Assembly (NCBI RefSeq): GCF_025847275.1
Contig: NZ_JAOZEV010000004.1
Coordinates: 62,001-126,000 of the forward strand
Source: Flavobacterium frigoritolerans
GTDB taxonomy: Bacteria; Bacteroidota; Bacteroidia; Flavobacteriales; Flavobacteriaceae
Length of the DNA: 64,000 nucleotides
Reading direction: 5' to 3'
Part shown: positions 53,220-62,426 of the stretch, piece after piece
Numbering within the stretch: the stretch's first letter is position 1
How the letters are laid out: the number at the start of each line of letters is the position of its first letter
Notes under the pieces: generated by a model
What the model saw: only the letters and a program-made list of their open reading frames with translations
Databases searched by the model: none
What the model was told of the DNA's origin: nothing
Translations under genes and position numbers: made by a program

Positions 53220-56063
53220 TTAGAAATTATAACTTAATGTAAAGTTCCAAGTTCTTCCGAAACCAAAGAATACTTGGTTGCTTGTTGCAACACCATTATA
53301 TGTTCTTCCAGCTGAAGCATAAGTAGCTCCATCTTTTCCATTAATGAAATCGTCAGCAAAAGTATTTGTTCTAGATTCAGCAATGTAAATTTTGTCTAAA
53401 ACGTTGTTTACGTTTAATCTAAAGTTCATTGATTTGTCTTTATCTCTACCTAAAAGCATTTTGTATGAGAAACCTGCATCCATTATTCCGTAAGAAGGTA
53501 ATTCTAAAGCTCCTTTGTTGTTTGGAGAAGTAAAATCTACTGGGCTTAATCCTGCGTACAATTTGTCATTAAAATTGTAGTTTGCATCTAATGTTACTCT
53601 TGTTAGTACTTCGTAAGATGCACCTAAAGAAGCTGTTATTTGTGCGGCATCACCAACTTTTACTTTGTCCATGTAAACTGTAGTCCCTGTGAACTCTGGA
53701 ATTGGAGTATTGTCTGCTTGTAAATAAGCATTTACAGTTGCATTTCCTTTGTATTCCCAAATTCCGTAAGAGAACATTGCATTAACTTTTAATTTTTCAG
53801 TCAAATTTGAACTTCCTTCAAATTCAATTCCTGAGTGAACTTCATTAAGACCTACGTATTCTGTATAAGTAGTATTTGAAGGGTATTGAACACTAGTTGG
53901 AAGAGCTTTACCTTTTAAGTATCTATCGTTCCAAGTTGTGTTGTAAACGTTTACAGTAGCATTGAAGAAACGAGAGCGGAATCCGTATCCAGCTTCAAAG
54001 CCAATGATTTTTTCGTTAGTAAGGTTAGGGTTTACTGTAGATTTGTTATTTGGGTAAACAGCGTTAAAAAACGGTTGTTTTGAGTAGTAACCTGCATTTA
54101 CATACACATTGCTTTTTTCGTTGATGTTGTAGTTAGCTCCACCTTTTACGTTACCACCTATTATGTTTTTGTAATCTGTAGAAGCTAATTTAGGATCTAC
54201 AGCAGGATTGTATAAGAAGTTGTCTTCTCTTTTGTATCCTTGTTGAGAGATTGCTCCCTGAACAAATGCAGTTAAGTTATCTTTAGAATACTCAAGTTGA
54301 GTAAAAGCTCCATACCATCTTACATTTCCAGTACTGTTGAATGAGATTTTTTCGTAGTCTACTTTTTTGAAAACATTCCATTGAACGTCTGTAGAGTACT
54401 CAGTTGTAAGGTGTCTACCTCCTGGTTGTAAGCTTTTGATTGATGTATCGTAAAATTCACCTCCACCTAGTAGGTCAGTTAATACAGTATAGTGGTATCC
54501 TTTGTAAGTTCTAGCATCAACTCCAAAATCTAAAGTTAATGTGTTGCTTAATTTTTTGTTCAAATTAATTACAGCACCAAACCAGTCATGTGAGTTGATA
54601 GATGCAGTTTGTGAGATTCCTGAAGTTCCTGAACTTGCAGCAGCAGGAGTGTTTGCACTTGATCCAGAAGAAAACGTGTTTTGGTAAACTTTACTACCAT
54701 CAGGAAGTGTAACTTGAGCTCTAGTTTGAGGTCCAGTAAAGCCATCGATGAAAACTGGTTTTCCAGAGTTGTAAGCTACAATTTTATCGTAATCTACTAA
54801 TCCATTAGCAGTTCTGAATGCTGTTGCATCACTGTAAACTTTTCCTCTAATACCACCTGAAGCACTTGCTCCAGCTCCACGACCCATTGAAGCATAAAAT
54901 ACACTAGAAAGTTTTGTAGTTTCGTTTATTTTGTAATCCCAGTTGATAGAAGCAATTGGTTTGTGGTAGTAATTTTTTTTAATATTGTACGTTTCTCCAT
55001 CTAAATATCCTGCATCTGCATTATATCTTGTATTTGGATTGTCAACAGAACCGTATTTTTGGTAAGTTTCAATTGATATGTTTGAAGATCTCTGGTTGTG
55101 CCATTGTGGTGCACCAGTTAGAGTAAATTGGAAATCATGTTTGTTGTCTTTTGTAGAATATCCTAAAGCTACATAATAATTTGTACCTTCAAATTCTGTT
55201 CCTTTTACATATCCGTCTCCACGAGTTTGAGCCAATAAAATAGAAGCAGAAAGACCATTGTCTAATTTTCCAGTATTGTAAGAACCTTGTAATTTTAAAT
55301 AATTTGCATTACCAAATCCTGAAGAAAATGATCCACCTTCTTTCATGTCAGAAGATTTAGTTACAATGTTTATTGTACCTCCTACAGAAGATACAGCAAG
55401 TTTAGATGAACCTAAACCTCTTTGTACTTGCATCGCTGAAGTTACATCTGCAAGTCCAGCCCAGTTACTCCAGTAAACAGTTCCACCTTCCATGTCGTTA
55501 ATTGGCATACCGTTTACCATTACAGCAATGTTCTTTTGGTCAAATCCACGAATGTTAATTCTTGAATCACCATATCCACCACCACCTTTTGTAGTGTAAA
55601 CTGAAGGTGTATTTCTTAAGATTTCAGGAAATTCCTGAGTTCCTAATTTTGCTTGAATTTCTGAAGCTTTTATAGTAGAAACAGCAACAGGAGTTTTTCT
55701 GTCCTTAGCAATATCAACTATAGAACTTTTTACAACAATCTCATCTAATTGGTTAGAGTTTGAAGTTAAAATGATAGTACCTAAATTAACAGTTCCTCCT
55801 TTAGAAACAGAAAATTTAACGGTTTTTGAATCGTAACCTAAGTAAGAAATAACTACTTCTCCAGATGCTACTGAAGTTGTAATAGTAAATTTACCATCAA
55901 AATCGCTAGAACCAGCATCTGTTGATCCTTTAACAACAGCATTAGCTCCTGGTAAAGAATTTGAACCATCAGTAATAGTACCAGTGATTTTTCCTTGAGA
56001 AAATACGGTTGAAACTATCATGAACAATAGTCCTGTGAGTAACCAATTTTTCATTGTCTTCAT
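53220..56063 (-). CDS. TonB-dependent receptor with carboxypeptidase-like N-terminal domain
   Basis: 947 residues. A signal peptide (about 1-22) is followed by a carboxypeptidase regulatory-like domain (about 23-110: GKITGTITDGSNSLPGANAV, SYLGYDSKTV), a plug (about 115-240: TPSVYTTKGGGGYGDSRINI, RGFDQKNIAVMVNGMPINDM) and a 22-strand type barrel to the C-terminal aromatic residue (FTLSYNF). It takes up an unknown ligand across the outer membrane with TonB energy. There is no SusD partner, so it is not a typical glycan Sus pair; an iron or vitamin ligand is possible. The gene is single. Confidence 0.94.
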   Translation of the reverse strand: MKTMKNWLLTGLLFMIVSTVFSQGKITGTITDGSNSLPGANAVVKGSTDAGSSDFDGKFTITTSVASGEVVISYLGYDSKTVKFSVSKGGTVNLGTIILTSNSNQLDEIVVKSSIVDIAKDRKTPVAVSTIKASEIQAKLGTQEFPEILRNTPSVYTTKGGGGYGDSRINIRGFDQKNIAVMVNGMPINDMEGGTVYWSNWAGLADVTSAMQVQRGLGSSKLAVSSVGGTINIVTKSSDMKEGGSFSSGFGNANYLKLQGSYNTGKLDNGLSASILLAQTRGDGYVKGTEFEGTNYYVALGYSTKDNKHDFQFTLTGAPQWHNQRSSNISIETYQKYGSVDNPNTRYNADAGYLDGETYNIKKNYYHKPIASINWDYKINETTKLSSVFYASMGRGAGASASGGIRGKVYSDATAFRTANGLVDYDKIVAYNSGKPVFIDGFTGPQTRAQVTLPDGSKVYQNTFSSGSSANTPAAASSGTSGISQTASINSHDWFGAVINLNKKLSNTLTLDFGVDARTYKGYHYTVLTDLLGGGEFYDTSIKSLQPGGRHLTTEYSTDVQWNVFKKVDYEKISFNSTGNVRWYGAFTQLEYSKDNLTAFVQGAISQQGYKREDNFLYNPAVDPKLASTDYKNIIGGNVKGGANYNINEKSNVYVNAGYYSKQPFFNAVYPNNKSTVNPNLTNEKIIGFEAGYGFRSRFFNATVNVYNTTWNDRYLKGKALPTSVQYPSNTTYTEYVGLNEVHSGIEFEGSSNLTEKLKVNAMFSYGIWEYKGNATVNAYLQADNTPIPEFTGTTVYMDKVKVGDAAQITASLGASYEVLTRVTLDANYNFNDKLYAGLSPVDFTSPNNKGALELPSYGIMDAGFSYKMLLGRDKDKSMNFRLNVNNVLDKIYIAESRTNTFADDFINGKDGATYASAGRTYNGVATSNQVFFGFGRTWNFTLSYNF

Positions 56064-56318
56064 TTGTTATTTAGTTAATTGTTTTTGGCAAAATTATAAC
56101 AAATTAATCGGATTATGTTATCAAAACGTTAAGAAAATTATGTTTTGCGTAATCTCTTGAGTATTAAAGCAGTTTTATTGATTTATAATAAGAAAATTAA
56201 TGTTTTTTTGAATTTTTGACCTGATTATTTGTTAAAATGCTAATGTGATGAGGCCGGAAATTGAGAGCTGGTGTTAAATTTAGATGAACAGAATATACTG
56301 AGGGTTAGTATTATAAGA
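56064..56318. other. Spacer between the TonB receptor gene and the pgi terminator
   Basis: About 255 bp of AT-rich sequence, part of a 322-bp gap. It should hold the receptor promoter. No Fur-like palindrome, ORF or clear -7 box was recognised. Confidence 0.4.
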
Positions 56319-56355
56319 AAAAGCTTATTGATTACATATGAATCAATAAGCTTTT
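56319..56355 (-). terminator. Terminator of pgi
   Basis: Perfect 15-bp stem AAAAGCTTATTGATT (56319-56333) and AATCAATAAGCTTTT (56341-56355) with a 7-nt loop, 30 bp past the pgi stop. Confidence 0.88.
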
Positions 56356-56385
56356 GTGTATTGTGTGCTATAATGTTTCTAGTGT

Positions 56386-58029
56386 TTACTTATTTTTCAA
56401 GAAATGATTTAATAAAAAAGAAGTAGAGCTATCGTGATTCTTCACTGTTTTTGTATTGATTTCATCAAGTATAGAATTAGCTAATTGCTTTCCTAATTCT
56501 ACTCCCCATTGATCAAAACTGAATATATTCCATATAACTCCTTGAACAAATATTTTGTGTTCATACAAGGCAATTAATGAGCCTAAAGATTTTGGAGTTA
56601 GTTTTTGGATCAATATTGTATTTGTGGGTTTGTTACCTGTAAATACTTTAAAAGGTAATAAAAAAGCTGCTTTGTCTGCTGGAATGCCTTGTTTGTCAAA
56701 TTCGGCTTGAACTTGTGCTTCGGTTTTTCCGTGTAATAAAGCTTCAGTTTGTGCAAAGAAGTTTGACATCAATTTATCATGATGGTCTTCATTGCCGTAT
56801 AATGGTTTTATGTATCCAATAAAATCTGTTGGAATTATTTTTGTTCCTTGGTGTATCAATTGGAAAAAAGCATGTTGCGAGTTTGTCCCTGGCTCTCCCC
56901 AAATGATAGTTCCAGTTTGGTAGTTCACTGGTTTTCCATCACGACCAACACTTTTTCCGTTACTTTCCATTGTTGCTTGCTGCAAATAAGGAGCCAATTT
57001 TTGTAAATATTGTGTGTAAGGAATTAAAGCTTCACTTTCGGCTCCGAAAAAATTATTGTACCAAACACTCAATAGGGCTAGTACAACTGGGATATTTTGA
57101 TCAAATTCAGCCGATTTGAAATGTTCGTCCATTTCATAAGCGCCATTTAATAATTCATCGTAATTATCAAATCCAACAGCTAAGCTAATACTTAAGCCAA
57201 CTGCGCTCCATAGAGAAAAACGTCCTCCAACCCAATCCCACATTGGAAAAATGTTATCAGGATTAATTCCGAATTCGGTAACTTTTTCAATATTAGTTGA
57301 TACAGCAACAAAATGTTTAGCAATATCTTCCTGATTAGCCGATTTTAAGAACCACTCTTTTATCGTTTCAGAATTGGTTAGCGTTTCTTGAGTAGTAAAT
57401 GTTTTAGAAACAATTACAAATAATGTTGTCTCAGGGTTTAGTTTTTTGATAATCTCATTAACGTGATCGCCATCTACATTTGAAACAAAATGTGTTGTTA
57501 AATGGTTTTTGTAAAACTGTAAAGCTTCAACAGCCATCACAGGGCCTAAATCAGATCCACCAATACCAATATTTACAATATCAGTAAAAGCTTTTCCTGT
57601 GTAACCTTTTCTTTCTCCAGAAATTACTTCGTGGCTAAATTTTTTGATTTTGTTTTTTACTTCGTAAACTTCAGGAATCACATTTTGTCCATCTGCTTTT
57701 ATTACTGCCGATTCTTTGGCACGTAAAGCAGTATGTAAAACAGCTCTGTTTTCGGTTTTATTAATGATTTCTCCACTAAAATATTGAGAGATAGCATCTT
57801 TTAATCCAATTGAATTTGCTAATTCTAATAAAAGAGAGATAGTATTCTGACTGATGTTATTTTTAGAATAATCTAATAAAAAGTCATTCCATTGTAAGTT
57901 GAATTTTTCAACACGAGTATCATCTTGTTGAAATAATTCTTGTATCGTAGTTTCGCGAATTGCGTTATAGTGGTTTTGTAGATTTTTCCACGCTTCAGTC
58001 CCAGTTGGGTTTGTTGTGTTTAAAGCCAT
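56386..58029 (-). CDS. pgi: Glucose-6-phosphate isomerase
   Basis: About 547 residues from the ATG at 58029; the open frame goes on to a TTG at 58068 with no family likeness. Two sugar-isomerase domains contain [47 protein letters not shown], the catalytic Glu segment [26 protein letters not shown] (His) and the late Lys segment [12 protein letters not shown]. It links glucose 6-phosphate and fructose 6-phosphate in glycolysis and gluconeogenesis. The length is normal. Confidence 0.97.
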   Translation of the reverse strand: MALNTTNPTGTEAWKNLQNHYNAIRETTIQELFQQDDTRVEKFNLQWNDFLLDYSKNNISQNTISLLLELANSIGLKDAISQYFSGEIINKTENRAVLHTALRAKESAVIKADGQNVIPEVYEVKNKIKKFSHEVISGERKGYTGKAFTDIVNIGIGGSDLGPVMAVEALQFYKNHLTTHFVSNVDGDHVNEIIKKLNPETTLFVIVSKTFTTQETLTNSETIKEWFLKSANQEDIAKHFVAVSTNIEKVTEFGINPDNIFPMWDWVGGRFSLWSAVGLSISLAVGFDNYDELLNGAYEMDEHFKSAEFDQNIPVVLALLSVWYNNFFGAESEALIPYTQYLQKLAPYLQQATMESNGKSVGRDGKPVNYQTGTIIWGEPGTNSQHAFFQLIHQGTKIIPTDFIGYIKPLYGNEDHHDKLMSNFFAQTEALLHGKTEAQVQAEFDKQGIPADKAAFLLPFKVFTGNKPTNTILIQKLTPKSLGSLIALYEHKIFVQGVIWNIFSFDQWGVELGKQLANSILDEINTKTVKNHDSSTSFLLNHFLKNK

Positions 58030-58147
58030 TTTTTTGTTTGAATTGAAAATTTGGTTATTAAACAACAAAAATACTGAAATTAGTTTTTAATAGAGTAGCG
58101 CTTCACAATTATATAACAATTAGTTACGAAAACGATTTATATGTTTG

Positions 58148-58480
58148 TTAGTCTTGAATTCTTGCCGTTATTATGATAGCACCAGCATTTTCTTTTTCAT
58201 TATATATTATGCGACTACTATTCTTGTTTAAAAATTCTAAATTTAAAATATCAGATTTTTTAAGAGGTAATAATATAGTATCTTGTTTTTTGTTGTATTC
58301 GAAAGGGACTCCATTTATTACAATTAAAGGAGATTTATCAATTTTATTTTCTTTAAATGCATGGTTGATTGATCCTGAAATAAAATACTTATTTACCTCT
58401 ATGTCATTTAAAATAAAAGTATGTGGATTAGAACAGCCTAATATTACTATAGACGAAAGTACTAACAAAATTTGTTTCAT
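58148..58480 (-). CDS. Small lipoprotein with a plug-like segment
   Basis: 110 residues. The lipoprotein signal MKQILLVLSSIVILGCSN has a good lipobox. The second half (SPLIVINGVPFEYNKK, ILNLEFLNK, IYNEKENAGAIIITAR) follows the pattern of the TonB-receptor plug, where a stated name or ligand loop is followed by a Gly-rich VIIITT-like strand. It is far too short for a receptor. Such standalone plug-like proteins also occur attached to other Bacteroidota membrane proteins. Function unknown. Confidence 0.68.
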   Translation of the reverse strand: MKQILLVLSSIVILGCSNPHTFILNDIEVNKYFISGSINHAFKENKIDKSPLIVINGVPFEYNKKQDTILLPLKKSDILNLEFLNKNSSRIIYNEKENAGAIIITARIQD

Positions 58481-58527
58481 TAATTAATTTATGGTTTCGT
58501 AAAATGTTGTTTTTTAAGTAAAAGCTT

Positions 58528-59148
58528 TTACCAAATTTTCCACCAAGGCTTCTTGTTAACTTCAATTGTTTTCTTGTCCATATTGATTTCTATTCTTTTT
58601 GGTGATTCCATTTTAATTTTAGAATCATCAAAAAACATTTCACCATTATCATTCATTCCGATTGGAGATTTTGTTCTTTCTTTCCAGTTTTTAGTTTGTA
58701 GTTCTGGAATTAACAGGCTGTTTTTTTTGTTAATGAACTTATCTCGTGCTTTTTCGGTGATTTCTTCTTCCAGATTTGAAGATGAATTTTTAAAGAGTGT
58801 TAGTGAATTGTCAGGAATATTTAAAAGGAAAATTTGAGTTTTGTCTTCGGTTGTCTGAATGTCTAATACTTTAAAATAAGAAATAGAATCTAATAGAAAG
58901 TGCCCGATTTTTGCAGAATCGGGATTGAATATTGATAAGTCTTTTGCGTGAGCGCTTGCTATTAGATATCTGAAATTTCCTGAAATCCCTCCGCCTAAAG
59001 AACTCATATCCGTAAACCCTTTTTCCTGAATTATTTGACCAACTTTATAGTTTGAAATTAAGTAGTCGGGCAACTCAGTGTCTCTGTAAAATAGTTTTAA
59101 ACCTGAAAAAGTTTCATTGTAAATAGATTTAAGACGAGAATTTTTCAT
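58528..59148 (-). CDS. Hypothetical protein, 206 residues
   Basis: I do not recognise this protein. It has no signal peptide and no membrane span. The N-terminal half has hydrophobic and Gly-rich parts (SSLGGGISGNFRYLIASA); the C-terminal part is Lys/Glu-rich and ends in KKPWWKIW. The segment around MNDNGEMFFDDSKIKMESP suggests beta strands. It lies 47 bp before the small lipoprotein gene and 36 bp after the M23 peptidase gene, so these three may be co-transcribed. Confidence 0.7.
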   Translation of the reverse strand: MKNSRLKSIYNETFSGLKLFYRDTELPDYLISNYKVGQIIQEKGFTDMSSLGGGISGNFRYLIASAHAKDLSIFNPDSAKIGHFLLDSISYFKVLDIQTTEDKTQIFLLNIPDNSLTLFKNSSSNLEEEITEKARDKFINKKNSLLIPELQTKNWKERTKSPIGMNDNGEMFFDDSKIKMESPKRIEINMDKKTIEVNKKPWWKIW

Positions 59149-59184
59149 TGTTTCCTATTTTTAAATGATGGACTTTAATAAAAA

Positions 59185-60405
59185 CTATAAATTCCCAATG
59201 CTATCTAGTTCTCTCTTTAGAGGTTCTATTTGGTTCAGGAAACGTTCTCTATTTCTGCCAGTCAACGATTCTCCTGTCGGTAGGTTTAGTTTTAAAGCAT
59301 CTACTTGTACGCCGTTTTTCCAGAAGCGATAACAAACATGAGGTCCAGTTGCTAAACCAGTACTTCCTACTAGTCCAATAGTCTGGCCTTGTGTAACACG
59401 CTGCCCACGTTTTACCAATATTCGGGACATATGTAGATATTGGGTAGAGTAAGTGCCGTTGTGTTTTACTTTAACAAAATTTCCATTCCCAGCAGTATAA
59501 CCTGTAGTTTCTACAATTCCGGCAGCCGTTGTAGATATTGGAGTTCCTGTAGGAGCTGCATAATCGGTTCCTTTGTGTGCTTTCCAAGTATGTTGTACAG
59601 GATGAAACCTATTGCTAGTAAATCTAGATGTGATTCGGCTGAATTTTATTGGTGTTTTTAGGAAGAGGTTTTTAAGTGTTTTTCCTTGATCATCGTAATA
59701 TTCTATTTTTCCAGATGTAGTGTCTTGTTCAAAGGGGAAGGCGTAAACGATTTTTCCTTTGTATTCAAAGAAAGCGGCTTCTAGTTCTTCTACACCATCA
59801 TAAATAGAATCATTAATGAAGCGTTCTTTAAAAATTAAGGCATAGCGGTCTCCTTTTTTTAATTTAAAGAAGTCAATAGACCAAGCAAATATTTTAGTAA
59901 TTCGGCTTGCAAGTGCAGCTTCGACACTTTCGTTTCCTAAAGTTTCTGATAAAGAGCTTTTTAATACCCCGCCTATTATTTTTCGTTTAAGAGTAACGGG
60001 TTTTATTTTTCTGTATGCTTTTGCAATGCTATCTCGTAAATCAATTACATAATAAGTTAGTGCATCGGGTTGGTATATAAAAACTTGTAGATCGTTTGTT
60101 TTATTCTTTGATCTAAGTAGTGTGTATGGTTTGTGGTATCGAATGTTTCTAACGTTAAACGAGTCTTTAATTTGTTCTACAATAGTATAGACTTGTTTGT
60201 TGCCAATGTTTTGTCCTTGTAGTATAGTTCCAAAGGTTTGACCTTTTTCTATAGTGTCGTTAACTACATTGTAGTCAGCATAATTAAATCCAAATTCAAT
60301 TTTTGGTGGTTTTGGTTTGGTAATTTTAGTTTCAATTTTATCCGTTGTTTTATTACATGATATTATTAAAAATAATAGTATTATAATTGCTGATACTTGT
60401 TTCAA
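59185..60405 (-). CDS. M23 family metallopeptidase lipoprotein
   Basis: 406 residues; starts with TTG at 60405, which keeps the lipoprotein signal (QVSAIIILLFLIISCNK). After a long N-terminal region, the LytM/M23 domain covers about 270-375: HKGTDYAAPTGTPI (HxxxD zinc motif), HNGTYSTQYLHMSRI and GPHVCYRFWKNG. The last motif is normally HxH, whose second His is a zinc ligand; here it is Cys. M23 enzymes cut peptidoglycan cross-bridges. Cys can also bind zinc, so activity is possible. Confidence 0.9.
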   Translation of the reverse strand: MKQVSAIIILLFLIISCNKTTDKIETKITKPKPPKIEFGFNYADYNVVNDTIEKGQTFGTILQGQNIGNKQVYTIVEQIKDSFNVRNIRYHKPYTLLRSKNKTNDLQVFIYQPDALTYYVIDLRDSIAKAYRKIKPVTLKRKIIGGVLKSSLSETLGNESVEAALASRITKIFAWSIDFFKLKKGDRYALIFKERFINDSIYDGVEELEAAFFEYKGKIVYAFPFEQDTTSGKIEYYDDQGKTLKNLFLKTPIKFSRITSRFTSNRFHPVQHTWKAHKGTDYAAPTGTPISTTAAGIVETTGYTAGNGNFVKVKHNGTYSTQYLHMSRILVKRGQRVTQGQTIGLVGSTGLATGPHVCYRFWKNGVQVDALKLNLPTGESLTGRNRERFLNQIEPLKRELDSIGNL

Positions 60406-60424
60406 ACTCTTCCTTTTTTATTAA

Positions 60425-61366
60425 TTAAACTTCTTTTTCATTTCCCCAGTTAGCTAACTCCTCTGGGTTCCATAATTCAGGGAAAAATATCCTGCGTTGG
60501 TATTTAGGATGCATGTATTTTTGCCAATCGCTTCCGCCGGTTGCTTCTCCATTTCCTTTTCCGCTTTCAAGAATGTATTTTCTAGCAGTGTTTAAATGTT
60601 GCATTACCCATGTAATATTTACGGTATGGTCATAATGGCGCATTGCTTGAATTAATGCTGGGTTTTTTTGGTCTTCTTCAGGTAGTTGTTTGAATTTTTG
60701 CCAAATATTTTTGGTCTTGTATTCTTTCATTTGTGTTAGAAATTGAGATTTGTATTTTTTCTCAAATTCTTGAAGTAAATAAGATTTCTGACCAGTTTGA
60801 TAATCTTTTCCTGCAGCTTGCCAGTATAGATGCTCAAAGCTAGTTTCTAGATCAGTATTGGCGTCAAAGCGGTCTTTGTATCTGCGGTCTGTTAAATTGA
60901 TTACATCTGTCGAAGAGAATTCGACTAATCGATATTGTGCACTCTGAAAACCACTTGCAGGAGTTAAAGTATTTCTAAATTTCATATACTGCTCGACTTC
61001 CATGCCATTTTCCATAATGCTAAATGAGTTGGTTAGCATGTCAAAATATCGTGTAATTCTAGAAAGGCGTTCGCTGAAAAAATCGGTTTGAATGTTTTCT
61101 ACTTCCGAAATTTGTTCAATCTCCCAAAGAATCATTTTGAAAATTAATTCATTTACCTGATGATACATGATAAATACCATTTCGTCAGGGAGTGTTGTTC
61201 TTTGTATTTGTAGGTTTAAAAGGGCGTCAGTTTGAATGTAGTCCCAATATGTAATAGGTTTTGACCAAAGCAGACCTTCTAATTGTACATCTGTTTTTTG
61301 GTTAATAGCATGGTATTTTTTATCGATTTCTTTTAAAATCGATTCTGAATTATCAGTGATATTCAT
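60425..61366 (-). CDS. Tryptophan 2,3-dioxygenase family protein
   Basis: 313 residues. A haem enzyme family that opens the indole ring of tryptophan to give N-formylkynurenine. Segments typical of the family are FIMYHQVNELIFKMILWEIEQ (split), FRNTLTPASGFQSAQYR and the later TWVMQHLNTARKY near the C-terminal haem-side helices. The haem-binding His is presumably in the HEL/MYHQ or RHYDHTVNITW regions; I cannot fix which by eye. It overlaps the DUF3108 gene stop by one base. hppD nearby also serves aromatic amino-acid breakdown. Confidence 0.92.
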   Translation of the reverse strand: MNITDNSESILKEIDKKYHAINQKTDVQLEGLLWSKPITYWDYIQTDALLNLQIQRTTLPDEMVFIMYHQVNELIFKMILWEIEQISEVENIQTDFFSERLSRITRYFDMLTNSFSIMENGMEVEQYMKFRNTLTPASGFQSAQYRLVEFSSTDVINLTDRRYKDRFDANTDLETSFEHLYWQAAGKDYQTGQKSYLLQEFEKKYKSQFLTQMKEYKTKNIWQKFKQLPEEDQKNPALIQAMRHYDHTVNITWVMQHLNTARKYILESGKGNGEATGGSDWQKYMHPKYQRRIFFPELWNPEELANWGNEKEV

Positions 61367-62133
61367 TATTTTTTTACTTTAAGTGGATTTTTTAATCCTT
61401 TGAATGCATCCAAATCGGCTTTTAATGAGCCAACAGCAAGTTCTGCTTTTATTCGAACAGGTAATTTGTTGTTGTCATCTGATATCCATAGTGTTACGCT
61501 TTCTTTTTCTTTAAAAACTCGCCCCGATTGTACTAATGGTTTAAAAATCATTGTTGGAACGGTTCCAAATTTAGTTGTAATATCCTCACGACCTACGAAT
61601 TTTAACTTAAATTTTGTTGTTTCGTTGTCAAAAAACATGTCAATAGTTATTGAGTCACCTGATTTTAGTTTGTCTATATTAGGATGATTCCTCAAATAAT
61701 AAAAAGAGGATATGATGTCTTGTACGTTTTTACTAACGGAGACTGTTTTTTCTGTTTTGTGTTTGTAGTCTTTTACTAAAACTCGCCCATCTTGACCAAA
61801 AAAGCCTTCTTGATTTTTGGTATAGCCACCTTCGTTTATTTTTCGTACAAATTGATATGGGTTCCCAGTTTCTTTGTCAAAGTAGCTTTCGTATAAATCA
61901 TCTACTTTGAAGAAAAATCTAGACATGCCAGTAGTGTATCCCTTGCCTACTGCGTGGAATACTTTTTTGTTGTTCACTGTGGCTTCTTTTACTTCGAGAG
62001 TTGCATATCCCGCATTTATAATGCCATAATGTATTCTAAATTTGAACCATTCACCCACATCGAATGCGTCTTCTTTTTGAGTATCGAAGCTAAGTGTGAG
62101 GATTACGAATATGGAGAGGATTAGTTTTTTCAT
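61366..62133 (-). CDS. DUF3108 family exported protein
   Basis: About 255 residues from the ATG at 62133; the frame extends to a TTG at 62148. A signal peptide (MKKLILSIFVILTLSF) is followed by a beta-rich DUF3108-type domain: FDVGEWFKFRIHYGIINAGY, FHAVGKGYTTGMSRFFFKVD, SLWISDDNNKLPVRIKAELA-like strands. Family members are periplasmic or secreted with unknown function. Its stop and the dioxygenase start share one base (TAATG), so the two are translationally coupled, although the functions look unrelated. Confidence 0.88.
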   Translation of the reverse strand: MKKLILSIFVILTLSFDTQKEDAFDVGEWFKFRIHYGIINAGYATLEVKEATVNNKKVFHAVGKGYTTGMSRFFFKVDDLYESYFDKETGNPYQFVRKINEGGYTKNQEGFFGQDGRVLVKDYKHKTEKTVSVSKNVQDIISSFYYLRNHPNIDKLKSGDSITIDMFFDNETTKFKLKFVGREDITTKFGTVPTMIFKPLVQSGRVFKEKESVTLWISDDNNKLPVRIKAELAVGSLKADLDAFKGLKNPLKVKK

Positions 62134-62189
62134 AAGTTTCTTTGACAATTTATAAAAATAAATGCAAATTCTATTCCAAATGTATTAAA

Positions 62190-62316
62190 ACAAAAAAACT
62201 CAGTCAAGGAATGACTGAGTTTTTATGCTATTAACTAACCAAAAAACTATAAATTATGAAATTTATATCAATTTAGGAAGGAAACCACCCCCTCCTGTTT
62301 TGCGAGTGCAAAGATA
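62190..62316 (-). ncRNA. Candidate small RNA, about 110 nt
   Basis: A minus-strand -7 box TATCTTTG (62316-62309) is followed, about 110 nt on, by a strong terminator (stem AAAAACTCAGTCA 62194-62206 with TGACTGAGTTTTT 62212-62224). Between them the transcript has a G-rich stretch (GGAGGGGGTGG) but no ORF over a few codons. It may be a small RNA or a leader/leftover of another transcript. The -33 TTG (62344-62342) is spaced at 25 bp, longer than usual. Confidence 0.4.
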
Positions 62317-62426
62317 GATATAAACTCCTTAAAAATAACAGCAAAAAAGTCAGTTTAACATAACATTTGTAAAAAAAGCATCAGTTTAAAGAGAATTTTT
62401 TCGTATAATGCATAAAAAAAGCCTTT

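Noticed and set aside
62230..62275. Short plus-strand frame ATG AAA TTT ATA TCA ATT TAG after the hppD end, possible leader peptide
   Set aside because: Only six codons, with no gene following on the plus strand, so there is nothing to attenuate.
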